A stretch of 28,151 bases of DNA from positions 1 through 28,151 of the forward strand of contig CAZLEX010000021.1 of NCBI GenBank assembly GCA_964558655.1, given 5' to 3'. The stretch is from RGIG6353 sp964558655 (GTDB taxonomy: Bacteria > Bacillota > Clostridia > Oscillospirales > SIG627). The stretch's first letter is position 1, and each line of letters starts with the position of its first letter. Position numbers and translations under genes: made by a program. Below the pieces are notes generated by a model. The model was not told the DNA's origin. It ran no database searches and saw only the letters and a list, made by a program, of their open reading frames with translations. This document shows positions 13,823 through 21,992 of the stretch, in pieces.

Positions 13823-15139
13823 ATGGAAATTAAAGTTGTCAAGTTCGGAGGTTCTTCTCTTGCCGATGCCGAACAGTTCAGAAAGGTTAAAGAGATTATT
13901 TTGTCCGACTCCGCGCGAAAATTCGTAATTCCGTCGGCTCCCGGAAAAAGATTTTCCGATGACACGAAAGTCACCGATATGCTTTACACCTGCTATAAAA
14001 GTGCAAGTCACGGGAATAATATTGACGAAGAATTCGATAAAATCCGCGAACGCTACAACGATATTATAAAAGAATTGAATTTAGACCTTTCCCTCGAAGA
14101 TGAATTTGCAACAATAAAATACGCTTTCCGCCACAAATCAGGTCGTGATTATGCCGCAAGTCGCGGCGAATATCTCAATGGTATTATATTGGCAAATTAT
14201 CTGGGATTTCCTTTCATCGATGCCGCAAGCGTGATATTTTTCAAACAGGACGGCAGTTTTGACAGCGAACGCACGAATACAATTCTTTCTGCCACTCTTT
14301 CTCAATACAAAACGGCGGTTATTCCCGGTTTTTACGGTTCTATGCCCAATGACACCATTAAAACATTTTCACGAGGCGGATCCGATATCACCGGTTCCAT
14401 CGTCGCACGGGCAGCTCAAGCTACACTATACGAAAACTGGACCGATGTTTCGGGATTTCTGATGGCCGATCCGAGAATTATCGAAAACCCCGTTTCGATA
14501 AATTACATTACTTACCGTGAGCTGCGTGAACTTTCTTATATGGGTGCAACCGTACTTCACGAAGATGCGGTCTTTCCCGTACGCATGATGGGTATTCCGA
14601 TTAACATAAAAAACACAAACAAGCCGAACGATCCCGGCACGATGATTGTATCGGAAGCACCGGAAAACGATGAAGGGGCAATTATAACGGGAATTGCCGG
14701 CAAAAAGAATTTTTCGGTTATAACAATCGAAAAAGATATGATGAATCAGGAACTCGGTTTCGGTCGCAGAATGCTCGAAGCGATAGAAAAAAATCAAATA
14801 TCTTTCGAACATCTCCCCTCCGGAATAGATACGATGAGCGTTGTGGTTGCACAGAGTGCTCTTGCGGGAAAACGGGAACAGGTAATACTCGATTTGTGTA
14901 AAGCAGTAAATCCCGATCACATTGCCATTGAAGACGGTGTTGCTCTTATAGCGGTTGTGGGACGGCGTATGGTAAGCAGTCTCGGTACCGCCGCTAAAAT
15001 TTTTACGGCGATATCAAACGAAGGGATAAACATTCGTACAATTGATCAAGGCTCAAGTGAGCTTAACATTATCATAGGCGTAAAAAACGAAGATTTCGAA
15101 AAAGCCATGAACGCAATTTACAAAGCATTTATAAAATAA
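13823..15139 (+). CDS. Aspartate kinase
   Basis: 438-residue monofunctional aspartokinase, catalysing the ATP-dependent first step from aspartate to lysine, threonine, methionine and diaminopimelate. The N-terminal kinase domain has KFGGSSLAD (7-15), the substrate segment RDYAASRGEYLNG, FSRGGSDITGSIVARAA and TDVSGFLMADPRI, then ELSYMGATVLHEDAVFPV. Two ACT domains follow from about 300 (FSVITIEKDMMNQELGF, then VALIAVVGRRMVSSLGTAAKIFTA). It is a single-gene unit with its own promoter and terminator, which suggests control by allosteric feedback on the ACT domains rather than a leader. Which end product inhibits it cannot be read, so no gene symbol is given (several paralogue names exist). Confidence 0.95.
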   Translation: MEIKVVKFGGSSLADAEQFRKVKEIILSDSARKFVIPSAPGKRFSDDTKVTDMLYTCYKSASHGNNIDEEFDKIRERYNDIIKELNLDLSLEDEFATIKYAFRHKSGRDYAASRGEYLNGIILANYLGFPFIDAASVIFFKQDGSFDSERTNTILSATLSQYKTAVIPGFYGSMPNDTIKTFSRGGSDITGSIVARAAQATLYENWTDVSGFLMADPRIIENPVSINYITYRELRELSYMGATVLHEDAVFPVRMMGIPINIKNTNKPNDPGTMIVSEAPENDEGAIITGIAGKKNFSVITIEKDMMNQELGFGRRMLEAIEKNQISFEHLPSGIDTMSVVVAQSALAGKREQVILDLCKAVNPDHIAIEDGVALIAVVGRRMVSSLGTAAKIFTAISNEGINIRTIDQGSSELNIIIGVKNEDFEKAMNAIYKAFIK

Positions 15140-15145
15140 TCACCC

Positions 15146-15176
15146 AAAGCTTTCTCATTTTTGAGAAAGCTTTTTA
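15146..15176 (+). terminator. Terminator behind aspartate kinase
   Basis: AAAGCTTTCTCA (15146-15157) pairs with TGAGAAAGCTTT (15162-15173) around a TTTT loop; a T-run follows. Confidence 0.88.
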
Positions 15177-15265
15177 ATATTATTATCAATAACGACAAAA
15201 AAACGCTCAATAAAGTGCAAAAAATTATGCGAATATACAAATTTATTACTTTACCCTGCTAAAAT

Positions 15266-15289
15266 GTTAAAACGCTATTGCGTTTTAAC
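15266..15289. promoter_or_regulatory. Perfect 10-bp inverted repeat over the amino acid transporter promoter
   Basis: GTTAAAACGC (15266-15275) and GCGTTTTAAC (15280-15289) around TATT. It overlaps the probable -35 box TTGCGT (15278-15283); TAGAAT (15301-15306) lies 17 bases further on. It is most likely an operator for a repressor, since no T-run follows on the plus strand. Confidence 0.6.
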
Positions 15290-15306
15290 AAAAAATGTGT
15301 TAGAAT
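15278..15306 (+). promoter_or_regulatory. Probable promoter of the amino acid ABC operon
   Basis: TTGCGT (15278-15283), a 17-base spacer and TAGAAT (15301-15306). The boxes are moderate; the position and the hairpin over the -35 box support it. Confidence 0.5.
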
Positions 15307-15338
15307 ACTGTCAACAAATGAAAGACGAGGAAAAAATC

Positions 15339-16136
15339 ATGAAAAAAATTCTTACACTTTTAATCATGGCGGTAATGTGTGTGCTCTGCATCACAGGCTG
15401 TCAAAATAAAAAAGACGACAACACATTTATTTGCGGTGTTACCATTTATGAAAAAATGAACGAAAAAGACAAAAACGGTAACTGGACCGGATTTGAAACC
15501 GAGTTTGCACAGGAAGTTGCGAAAATTATCGGTATGAATGTTGAATTTCAGGAAATTGAATGGAATTTAAAATACAGCGAACTTGAATCCGGTGCGATTG
15601 ACTGTATCTGGAACGGCTTCACTGCAAATTCTCAGGATAACGGAACTCCCAGAAACGAAATAGTCGATTTCTCATACGGATATATGCTTAATCAGCAATG
15701 CGTTGTAATCAAGAACACCAATGCCGACACCATAAAGACACAAGCCGACCTCAGCGGCAAAAAGGCAGGCGTTGAAGGCGGAAGTGCCGGTCACGATTAT
15801 GCAAAGAAATTTACGGATGAGGACAAAATCGTAACATATACGGCACAGAACAAAGCGTTTCTCGAACTTCAGTCGGGAGAGATTGATTTTGCGGTAGTTG
15901 ACATTATTCTCGCACAAAATATATGCGGTGAGGGCGACTACAAAGACCTCATGATTGTCGACCAAATTACACTTGATTCGGAAATTTACGCTATAGGATT
16001 TAAGAAAGGCAGTGAGCTCACGGCAAAAGTCAACGATGCGATAGAAGAGCTTTTTGCAAATGGAAAAATCGAAGAGATTGCCAAGAAATACGGTCTTGAG
16101 AACTCTCTCCAGCTCAACAAAGAGATTAAGTTTTAA
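15339..16136 (+). CDS. Amino acid ABC transporter, substrate-binding lipoprotein
   Basis: 265 residues from the ATG at 15339, preceded by GAGGAAAA; a longer reading from 15264 would begin in the operator hairpin. Lipoprotein signal peptide with lipobox CITGC, so Cys21 is lipidated and the protein sits on the outer membrane face. The rest is a type-2 periplasmic-binding fold (SBP_bac_3): TGFETEFAQEVAKIIGMNVEFQ, WNLKYSELESGAIDCIWNG, FSYGYMLNQQCVVIK, LSGKKAGVEGGSAG, LQSGEIDFAVVD and VNDAIEELFANGKIEEIAKKYG. The family binds polar amino acids or cystine; the exact ligand is not determined. First gene of a three-gene importer operon. Confidence 0.93.
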   Translation: MKKILTLLIMAVMCVLCITGCQNKKDDNTFICGVTIYEKMNEKDKNGNWTGFETEFAQEVAKIIGMNVEFQEIEWNLKYSELESGAIDCIWNGFTANSQDNGTPRNEIVDFSYGYMLNQQCVVIKNTNADTIKTQADLSGKKAGVEGGSAGHDYAKKFTDEDKIVTYTAQNKAFLELQSGEIDFAVVDIILAQNICGEGDYKDLMIVDQITLDSEIYAIGFKKGSELTAKVNDAIEELFANGKIEEIAKKYGLENSLQLNKEIKF

Positions 16137-16157
16137 CATATCTGAAAAGGAATAAAA

Positions 16158-16817
16158 ATGTCAATAACATTATCATCTTTCTGCGAGGTAACACTGTCAC
16201 TTCTCGGCGGATTTAAAACAACTTGCCTGATATTTGCGCTAACATTAGTGTTAGCGCTTCCTTTGGGTTTGGTGATTTCATTCGGATCCATGTCAAAATT
16301 CAAACCGCTCTCCTACATAACCAAAGTTTTTGTGTGGATCATTCGCGGTGTGCCGCTTATGTTACAGATTTTCGTTGTTTTCTATGTGCCGCGACTTATT
16401 TGGAATTTACCCGCATTTACCCGTTTTAACGCCGTCATTCTTGCTTTTGTAATCAATTATGCCTGTTATTTCTCGGAAATATACCGTGGCGGAATTGAAT
16501 CCATCTCGAGAGGTCAATATGAAGCGGGACAAGTACTCGGCATGACAAAATCTCAAATCTTTTTTAAAGTAATTCTGATGCAGGTAATCAAACGCATTAT
16601 CCCGCCGATGTCAAACGAAATAATAACACTCGTTAAAGACACCGCACTCGCAAGAGTTATAATGGTGGCCGAAATATTGAAAATTGCCGAAGATTATACG
16701 GCTCACGCACTGATTTGGCCGATGTTTTACACCGCACTTTATTATTTGGTCTTTGTCGGCGTGCTCACCCTGTTATTCGGATATATCGAAAGAAAACTTT
16801 CTTATTACAAATCGTAA
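16158..16817 (+). CDS. Amino acid ABC transporter permease
   Basis: 219-residue HisM/GlnP-type membrane subunit with about five membrane segments (LGGFKTTCLIFALTLVLALPLGLV first, FYTALYYLVFVGVLTLLFGY last). The EAA loop that contacts the ATPase is GGIESISRGQYEAGQVLGMTKSQ, followed by PPMSNEIITLVKDTALA as in the family. RGVPLMLQIFVVFY is the usual second conserved block. It forms the pore as a dimer with the ATPase encoded 11 bases downstream and receives the ligand from the lipoprotein encoded 21 bases upstream. AAAAGGAA precedes the start. Confidence 0.95.
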   Translation: MSITLSSFCEVTLSLLGGFKTTCLIFALTLVLALPLGLVISFGSMSKFKPLSYITKVFVWIIRGVPLMLQIFVVFYVPRLIWNLPAFTRFNAVILAFVINYACYFSEIYRGGIESISRGQYEAGQVLGMTKSQIFFKVILMQVIKRIIPPMSNEIITLVKDTALARVIMVAEILKIAEDYTAHALIWPMFYTALYYLVFVGVLTLLFGYIERKLSYYKS

Positions 16818-16828
16818 AGGAGCCTAAT

Positions 16829-17623
16829 ATGTCAATTTTACAGGTAAAAAACATAAAAAAGAGTTTTGGCTCCACCGAAGTATTGAAGGGCATTTCCTTT
16901 TCTCTCGAAAAAGGCGAAGTCCTGGCGGTTATAGGCTCTTCGGGAAGCGGTAAAACAACTCTGTTAAGATGTCTGAACTTTCTTGAAACGCCCGATGACG
17001 GTATTATAGATGTCAACGGCGACATACTTTTCGACGGAAAAGACAAAGCCTCCGGCGGCGAAAAAAACATAAGGGAAAAGAGACTTCATTTCGGTCTGGT
17101 ATTTCAGTCGTTCAATCTTTTTCCTCAATATACGGCAATTAAGAATATAACGCTTGCACCGGAAATGAGATTGCGTGAAAAAGCGAAGAGGGAAAAACTC
17201 ACAGCGACAGAAAAGCGAGAAGAATTTGAAAAGATACAGTCAAATGCCAAAGAACTTCTCGAAAGCGTCGGGCTTCTCGCAAAAGCAAATTCGTATCCCT
17301 GTGAACTGTCGGGCGGTCAGTGTCAAAGAATTGCCATAGCACGAGCTCTTGCTCTCTCCCCCGATATACTTTGTTTCGACGAACCAACCTCAGCACTCGA
17401 TCCGGAACTCACAGGCGAAGTGTTGCGGGTTATAAGAGATTTAAAATCAAGCGACAGAACAATGATAATAGTCACACATGAAATGGAATTCGCAAAGAAT
17501 GTGGCCGATAAAATAATTTTCATGTCGGACGGAATAATCGAAGAAGAAGGCACTCCGGAGGAAGTATTTCTCAATCCGAAGAGTCTTCGTACAAAGGAAT
17601 TTCTCAGCCGACCGGAATTTTAA
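16829..17623 (+). CDS. Amino acid ABC transporter ATP-binding protein
   Basis: 264 residues from the ATG at 16829, preceded by AAAGGAG; the open frame extends back to 16715 inside the permease gene but has no start signal there. Walker A GSSGSGKT (36-43), Q-loop FGLVFQSFNLFPQ, signature LSGGQCQR, Walker B ILCFDEPTSALDPE and switch His in IIVTHEMEFA. Between the Q-loop and the signature is a charged insert (LREKAKREKLTATEKREEFEKI), longer than in GlnQ and seen in some Clostridia homologues. It energises uptake by the permease; the last gene of the operon, followed by a terminator. Confidence 0.95.
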   Translation: MSILQVKNIKKSFGSTEVLKGISFSLEKGEVLAVIGSSGSGKTTLLRCLNFLETPDDGIIDVNGDILFDGKDKASGGEKNIREKRLHFGLVFQSFNLFPQYTAIKNITLAPEMRLREKAKREKLTATEKREEFEKIQSNAKELLESVGLLAKANSYPCELSGGQCQRIAIARALALSPDILCFDEPTSALDPELTGEVLRVIRDLKSSDRTMIIVTHEMEFAKNVADKIIFMSDGIIEEEGTPEEVFLNPKSLRTKEFLSRPEF

Positions 17624-17634
17624 TTTTCATAAAA

Positions 17635-17678
17635 AAGCAAGAGAGTTATAAGCCTTACGACTTTTAACTCTCTTTTTT
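17635..17678. terminator. Bidirectional terminator between the amino acid ABC operon and gtrA
   Basis: AAGAGAGTTATAAG (17639-17652) pairs with CTTTTAACTCTCTT (17661-17674) with one mismatch; AAAAAA precedes and TTTTTT follows. Confidence 0.88.
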
Positions 17679-17692
17679 CATGAAAAAATATT

Positions 17693-18145
17693 TTATTTTT
17701 TAAACACAAGCACCTTCGATATCACATAATTCGATATCAAAACAACTATTTGTGCCACGATTTTAACGAATATACTGTTAATGTCCATGCACTCGGCAAA
17801 TACAAACAGCATCAGTTCTTCAACAAAAAAAGTAAATAACCGTCCGCCGAAAAAAGAAATTATCTCTTTATATACCGCTTTACCTTTAGTCACCGAGTTA
17901 AACACCCATATGCGATTTGTAACATATGCAAAAGATACGGCACATATCCACGAAATAAAATTGGATACAAGAGTTTCGCACCTCAAAAACTCGAAAAGAG
18001 CGAAAGAAGCGACGCTTATTACCGTAGTCAGCCCGCCGAAGAACAAATAGAGCAAAACCGATTTATTTCTGAAATAAATGTTCCAAAACCGTTTCAATGC
18101 AGGCAATGACATTATTCTGTCAAATATATCTTTATTCCCGTCCAC
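17693..18145 (-). CDS. GtrA-family membrane protein (first copy)
   Basis: About 150 residues, four membrane segments (LLYLFFGGLTTVISVASFALFEF, LVSNFISWICAVSFAYVTNRIWVF, FFGGRLFTFFVEELMLFVFAE, IVAQIVVLISNYVISKVLVF). F-G-G-L-T-T and the N-R-x-W-V-F motif after segment two are diagnostic of GtrA, thought to flip polyprenyl-phosphate sugars across the membrane. The GTG at 18145 is chosen as start because ACGGAGG lies six bases ahead; an ATG at 18169 in frame has no such site. The start overlaps the glycosyltransferase stop by 14 bases, so the two are coupled partners. Confidence 0.88.
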   Translation of the reverse strand: MDGNKDIFDRIMSLPALKRFWNIYFRNKSVLLYLFFGGLTTVISVASFALFEFLRCETLVSNFISWICAVSFAYVTNRIWVFNSVTKGKAVYKEIISFFGGRLFTFFVEELMLFVFAECMDINSIFVKIVAQIVVLISNYVISKVLVFKK

Positions 18146-19076
18146 CGTTACCTCCGTTATGCGTATCACGCATAATAATGTAACGCGGGCGGTGTTTTAT
18201 TTCATCGTATATTGCCGCAATATACCGTCCGACAAGTCCCATGCCGACAAGTACAAGTCCGCCTATTATCAAAATCAATATTGCCAACACCGCAGCAGTC
18301 CCTACGCTCATATCGGCAATCAAACGAATAAGGCTTACTATACCAAGCACAAAGCCCGAAAAAAGCGAAATAAAGCCGGCATACGCAACCATATTCAGCG
18401 GAACGGAACTGAATGAAACGATATTGGTAATCGCATACCCTATGAGCGATTTAGCAGACCACTTAGAAGAACCTCCCTTTCGCTCATTGACATCGTAATA
18501 AACATTACAGCTCTTAAACCCCGTCCAAAAAGTCAGTGCCCTGAAAAACGTTTTTCTTTCGGGCATACGTGATAAAATATCGGCTACCCTACGGTCCACA
18601 AGCTTAAAGTCGCTCGTGTTTTTCATATCAAATCCGGTAAGTTTCGACAAAATCGAATAAAAGAGTCCGGAAAGTTTTTTATAAACGACAGATTCGGTTC
18701 CCCGACTGTTTTTTACGCCTTCGACAACTTCATATCCCTCTGTCCACAACTTATACATCTTTACAATAGTTTCCGGAGGATGCTGCAAATCACAATCCAT
18801 TACAACGAAACAATCGCCCTTGCCTTCGCGAAGTCCGGCAAGTATCGCCGCTTCTTTTCCGAAATTACGGCTGAACTCGATCCCTCTGATACGGGAATCC
18901 TTTTTTGCGGCTTCTTCTATTTTTTCAAAAGTTTTGTCTCTTGAACCGTCGCTGACAAAAACCAATTCACTTTCAATCTTTGCCGAATCAACAACTGCAA
19001 GGACGGCTTCGGCAGCCGCGAGAATATTTTCTTCTTCGTTGTACGCAGGAATGATGACGGATAATAAACCACTCAT
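18132..19076 (-). CDS. Polyprenyl-phosphate glycosyltransferase (GtrB/DPM1-like, GT2)
   Basis: 314 residues from the ATG at 19076, preceded by AAGGAAAGG; an ATG at 19157 in frame would add a poorly supported leader. N-terminal GT2 fold: VIIPAYNEEENI, FVSDGSRDKT, RGIEFSRNFGKEAAILAGL, and the metal-binding VMDCDLQHPPE. ERKGGSSKWS lies ahead of two C-terminal membrane segments (SVPLNMVAYAGFISLFSGFVLGIV and AVLAILILIIGGLVLVGMGLVGRYIAAIY). The enzyme moves a sugar from a nucleotide sugar onto a polyprenyl phosphate at the inner membrane face; the GtrA partner then flips it for decoration of a wall polymer. The sugar is unknown. Confidence 0.93.
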   Translation of the reverse strand: MSGLLSVIIPAYNEEENILAAAEAVLAVVDSAKIESELVFVSDGSRDKTFEKIEEAAKKDSRIRGIEFSRNFGKEAAILAGLREGKGDCFVVMDCDLQHPPETIVKMYKLWTEGYEVVEGVKNSRGTESVVYKKLSGLFYSILSKLTGFDMKNTSDFKLVDRRVADILSRMPERKTFFRALTFWTGFKSCNVYYDVNERKGGSSKWSAKSLIGYAITNIVSFSSVPLNMVAYAGFISLFSGFVLGIVSLIRLIADMSVGTAAVLAILILIIGGLVLVGMGLVGRYIAAIYDEIKHRPRYIIMRDTHNGGNGGRE

Positions 19077-19105
19077 ACAATGCACCTTTCCTTGTGTTAT
19101 ACAAA

Positions 19106-19130
19106 CACCGGCACTTATTATTCGCCGGTG
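19106..19130 (-). promoter_or_regulatory. GC-rich hairpin in the leader of the glycosyltransferase gene
   Basis: CACCGGC (19106-19112) and GCCGGTG (19124-19130) flank an 11-base loop, about 30 bases ahead of the start codon. It is notable in such AT-rich surroundings and could affect translation or mRNA stability. Confidence 0.4.
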
Positions 19131-19139
19131 CGTCATATA

Positions 19140-19168
19140 TTTTAACAGATAATCCAAAATAAGTCAAT
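19140..19168 (-). promoter_or_regulatory. Probable promoter of the glycosyltransferase-gtrA operon
   Basis: On the minus strand TTGACT (19168-19163), a 17-base spacer and TAAAAA (19145-19140). The -10 box is weak. Confidence 0.45.
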
Positions 19169-19249
19169 AGAATTATCGTTTTATGTCGATTTTAATTTTT
19201 TTTGCACAAAAATGCCGTTAAAAAAGCGGAGCAATTATTTCTTATTTGC

Positions 19250-19278
19250 TTGACAAAACAGATAAATGTAAGTATAAT
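19250..19278 (+). promoter_or_regulatory. SigmaA promoter of the endonuclease/phosphatase-family gene
   Basis: Perfect TTGACA (19250-19255), a 17-base spacer and perfect TATAAT (19273-19278), 33 bases before the start codon. Confidence 0.88.
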
Positions 19279-19310
19279 TCAAGTGTATATCAATCAAGGA
19301 GTAAAGATTT

Positions 19311-20069
19311 ATGAAACTTAAAGTCATGACATACAACATTGCATCTTGCAGAAATTACGAACATGCGGACTCCACAGGTGCAAACGCTCCCGTGATTCCC
19401 TTGCGTACAGGCGATGTCATAAAATCTGCGTCTCCCGATATTTGCGGTCTTAACGAAGTGAGCCACTTCCTTAAATGCGAAACCGAAGAAGACACTCAAA
19501 CTGCCTATTTATCCGATTATTCCGGGCTTAAGTACGGTTTTTTCGGAAAAGCCATACATTTACCGGCTCAGAAAAGAGATTACGGAAATGCCGTAATTTC
19601 AAAATATCCGATTTATGATGCCGAAGTTTTTCCCATACCGGATCCGGAAATCCGTGATGAAGACGCATATTATGAATCCCGTTCGATTATCAGGTCAAAA
19701 ATAGACATAGCCGGCGGAATTACCATTATCCAAACTCATATGGGACTGGCAATTGCCGAGTCGAAAAACGCCGTATCGGAGGTATGTAAAATAATCGACA
19801 AAACAGTCGGACCGATTATTCTTATGGGTGACTTTAACATTCGCCCTTCCAATCCCCTCTATGATATACTTCGTGAAAAACTTTTTGATACGGCTCTCAT
19901 ACGGCAAGATTATTTCCCGACTTTCCCGACATACAAAACGAATTATCCGAATTGCAAAATAGATTACATATTCGTTTCAAAAGAATTTAAAGTAACCGAT
20001 TTGCAAATTCCGAATTTTTCGGTGTCAGACCATTTTCCCTATATTGCCGAACTTGAAATCGACGGTTGA
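19311..20069 (+). CDS. Endonuclease/exonuclease/phosphatase (EEP) family protein
   Basis: 252 residues with the EEP fold, a metal-dependent phosphodiesterase: MTYNIASC (metal Asn), ICGLNEV (metal Glu), IIQTHMGL, ILMGDFNIRPSNPL (Asp/Asn), IDYIFVSKEF and the final SDHFPYIAEL (catalytic Asp-His). There is no signal peptide, so it is probably cytoplasmic. The family covers DNA repair nucleases, sphingomyelinase-like and inositol-phosphate phosphatases; the short loops and the NIRPSNPLYD block resemble the small metal-dependent hydrolases of unknown substrate. AAGGAG precedes the start. It stands alone under a strong promoter. Confidence 0.9.
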   Translation: MKLKVMTYNIASCRNYEHADSTGANAPVIPLRTGDVIKSASPDICGLNEVSHFLKCETEEDTQTAYLSDYSGLKYGFFGKAIHLPAQKRDYGNAVISKYPIYDAEVFPIPDPEIRDEDAYYESRSIIRSKIDIAGGITIIQTHMGLAIAESKNAVSEVCKIIDKTVGPIILMGDFNIRPSNPLYDILREKLFDTALIRQDYFPTFPTYKTNYPNCKIDYIFVSKEFKVTDLQIPNFSVSDHFPYIAELEIDG

Positions 20070-20079
20070 GGTACCGTAT

Positions 20080-20373
20080 TTATTCTTCAAAATCCATGCA
20101 ATTACGGCTTTGGGTATACGGACGGACATAAGTGTCGGCAATTTTTATGTGCTCGGAGTGAATTGCATACTCTTTCAATGCTTTTTCGCTTTCAAATTCC
20201 GACCAAAGCATTACATCGGCATTTGACGAAGGAAGTCCTTGTATATAAACTTTGACCGTGACAAGTCCGGGAATTTTTCCTTTAAGACTTTCCAGCCCGT
20301 TTTTTATGCCGAGTTTTACCTCTTCGCTGTTAAATTCGTCTTTTAATTTCCAAAGAATAATATGTTTTACCAT
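20080..20373 (-). CDS. Dabb (stress-responsive A/B barrel) family protein
   Basis: 97 residues forming one ferredoxin-like alpha/beta barrel, normally a dimer. The pattern VKHIILWKLKDEF, then LKGKIPGLVTVKVY, DVMLWSEFESEKALKEYAIHSEH and the closing VRPYTQSRNCMDFE is typical. The W-K-L start and Y-x-x-H-x-x-H-like helix are the family marks. Members bind small molecules or act in stress responses; the function here is unknown. AAAGGAAAAAC precedes the start. It converges on the upstream EEP gene with a 10-base gap and no clear terminator between. Confidence 0.9.
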   Translation of the reverse strand: MVKHIILWKLKDEFNSEEVKLGIKNGLESLKGKIPGLVTVKVYIQGLPSSNADVMLWSEFESEKALKEYAIHSEHIKIADTYVRPYTQSRNCMDFEE

Positions 20374-20406
20374 TTGTTTTTCCTTTCACCGAAAACCTTC
20401 ACCGTG

Positions 20407-20435
20407 AGTATATCACAAAATACAAAATTTGACAA
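20407..20435 (-). promoter_or_regulatory. Promoter of the Dabb gene
   Basis: On the minus strand TTGTCA (20435-20430), a 17-base spacer and TATACT (20412-20407). Confidence 0.65.
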
Positions 20436-20457
20436 GTAAATTCTTTAAGGAGTAATT

Positions 20458-20871
20458 ATGAACAGCACACTACAATTCATTAAATTCGCACTGTTTTCAG
20501 CCTCTGCCGGAATAATTCAGATAGGCTCTTTCACCCTCTTCAACGAGGTTTTCAGCTTTAAATATTGGATAAGCTATCTCATTTCTTTAGTTTTGTCAAT
20601 TTTGTGGAATTTTACCCTTAACCGCCGTTTTACCTTCAAATCGGCTGTAAATGTCCCTCTCGCTATGGCAAAAATATTCTGTTTCTATCTCGTATTCACG
20701 CCGTTATCGACTGTTATAGGAAACTATGCCGAAGAAAGCGGTGTAAACGAATATATTGTACTCATACTCACAATGGCTTCCAATTTTATTCTCGAATTTT
20801 TATTCAGTAAATTTTTTGTGTACAGAAATCAAGAGGGTACCCTTGTCAAAAAGGAGAAAGAAAAACAATGA
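20458..20871 (+). CDS. GtrA-family membrane protein (second copy)
   Basis: 137 residues, four membrane segments (FIKFALFSASAGIIQIGSFTLF, WISYLISLVLSILWNFTLNRRF, MAKIFCFYLVFTPLSTVIGNY, YIVLILTMASNFILEFLFSKFFVY). LNRRFTF after segment two is the GtrA mark. A charged tail (NQEGTLVKKEKEKQ) ends the protein. AAGGAG precedes the start. Its stop overlaps the start of the aldose epimerase by four bases (ATGA), which couples the two. It has no adjacent glycosyltransferase, unlike the first copy 2.3 kb away, and the two sequences are clearly divergent. Confidence 0.88.
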   Translation: MNSTLQFIKFALFSASAGIIQIGSFTLFNEVFSFKYWISYLISLVLSILWNFTLNRRFTFKSAVNVPLAMAKIFCFYLVFTPLSTVIGNYAEESGVNEYIVLILTMASNFILEFLFSKFFVYRNQEGTLVKKEKEKQ

Positions 20872-21881
20872 CTGAAAACTTCGGAAAATTGAACGGCAAA
20901 GATATTTTTTGCGTCACACTTGAAAACGGTTTTTTGAAAGCCGAAATTTTAAATTACGGCGCAACTCTGAAATCTCTTTGGACGAAAGACAAAGACGGAA
21001 ATTTCACAGATGTATGTCTGGGATACGACAGCATAGAGGGATATGTTTCAAACGGCGGCTATTTCGGAGCAACCGTAGGCCGTTTTGCAAACAGAATCTC
21101 CCATGCGAAATTTGAATTGAACAAACACATTTACCGTCTCAGCGACAACGAAAAAGGAAATACGCTTCACGGCGGAAAAAACGGATTTGACAAAAAAATA
21201 TGGGACTTTTCCGAAGGTGAAAATTTTGTCGTATTCAAAACGGTATCTCCGGACGGAGAGGAAGGTTTTCCTGGCAACGCAGAAATAAGCGTAACATATG
21301 CATTATGTGAAAACGCACTTGAAATTTCATACCGTGCCGTTTCGGACAGGGATACTCCCATGAGTCTTACCAATCATTCTTATTTCAATCTCGGCGGACA
21401 CAATTCGGGTAAAGTTTTATCGCACATATTAACGGTAAATGCCGACAGTATAACTCCTGTTGACGAAAACCTTATTCCGACGGGAAAGGTTACAGATGTC
21501 ACCGGAACGGTATTTGATTTACGCAAAGGCGTTACTTTGAAAGACACTCTTTATTCCGAAGAACTTTCGGCAACAAACGGTTATGACCATAATTTCGCTC
21601 TGAACAGGCAATCCACCGTTGCCGCAACTCTTTTCTGTCCCGAAACAAAGATTAAAATGGACACATTTACCACACTTGAGGGACTTCAGCTCTATATAGG
21701 AACCATTCAGCAAAGGATAGGAAAAGGCGGTGCCGTATACGGCGACCACAATGCCGTCTGTCTCGAAACTCAGCATTTTCCCGATTCAATTAATGTTCCG
21801 ACTTTTCCCTCCCCTGTTTTACACGCAGGTGAAATATACGAACACAAAACATCCTATGTTTTTTCAATCGCAGAAAAATGA
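20868..21881 (+). CDS. galM: Aldose 1-epimerase (mutarotase)
   Basis: 337 residues, the usual GalM length, converting the alpha and beta anomers of galactose or glucose. Family blocks: LNYGATLKSLW near the N-terminus, GATVGRFANRI, NTLHGGKNGFDKKIW, SLTNHSYFNLGG (catalytic His), NGYDHNFAL and LEGLQLYIG, with the catalytic Glu in VCLETQHFPDS near the C-terminus. No signal peptide, so cytoplasmic. Its start overlaps the gtrA stop by four bases; pairing with a polyprenyl-sugar flippase is unusual, as GalM normally sits with sugar catabolism genes. A strong terminator follows. Confidence 0.95.
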   Translation: MTENFGKLNGKDIFCVTLENGFLKAEILNYGATLKSLWTKDKDGNFTDVCLGYDSIEGYVSNGGYFGATVGRFANRISHAKFELNKHIYRLSDNEKGNTLHGGKNGFDKKIWDFSEGENFVVFKTVSPDGEEGFPGNAEISVTYALCENALEISYRAVSDRDTPMSLTNHSYFNLGGHNSGKVLSHILTVNADSITPVDENLIPTGKVTDVTGTVFDLRKGVTLKDTLYSEELSATNGYDHNFALNRQSTVAATLFCPETKIKMDTFTTLEGLQLYIGTIQQRIGKGGAVYGDHNAVCLETQHFPDSINVPTFPSPVLHAGEIYEHKTSYVFSIAEK

Positions 21882-21882
21882 C

Positions 21883-21925
21883 AATAAAGGCAGCGAAGTC
21901 AAAACTTCGCCGCCTTTATTTTTTT
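21883..21925 (+). terminator. Terminator behind galM
   Basis: AATAAAGGC and GCGAAGT (21883-21899) pair with ACTTCGC and GCCTTTATT (21904-21920) with one internal mismatch and a CAAA loop; TTTTT follows. Confidence 0.92.
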
Positions 21926-21992
21926 CGTATGACTCCCGTCTGTCACAAATGTATGCGATCGGTATTTTGCCGTAAAATATCTGCCGAACACT

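Noticed and set aside
14426..14920. Minus-strand frame of 164 codons inside aspartate kinase
   Set aside because: Shadow of a conserved gene with His/Tyr/Phe-rich composition and no start signals.
16715..16828. Longer start for the amino acid ABC ATPase
   Set aside because: The extra 38 codons lie inside the permease gene in another frame; AAAGGAG before the ATG at 16829 fixes the start.
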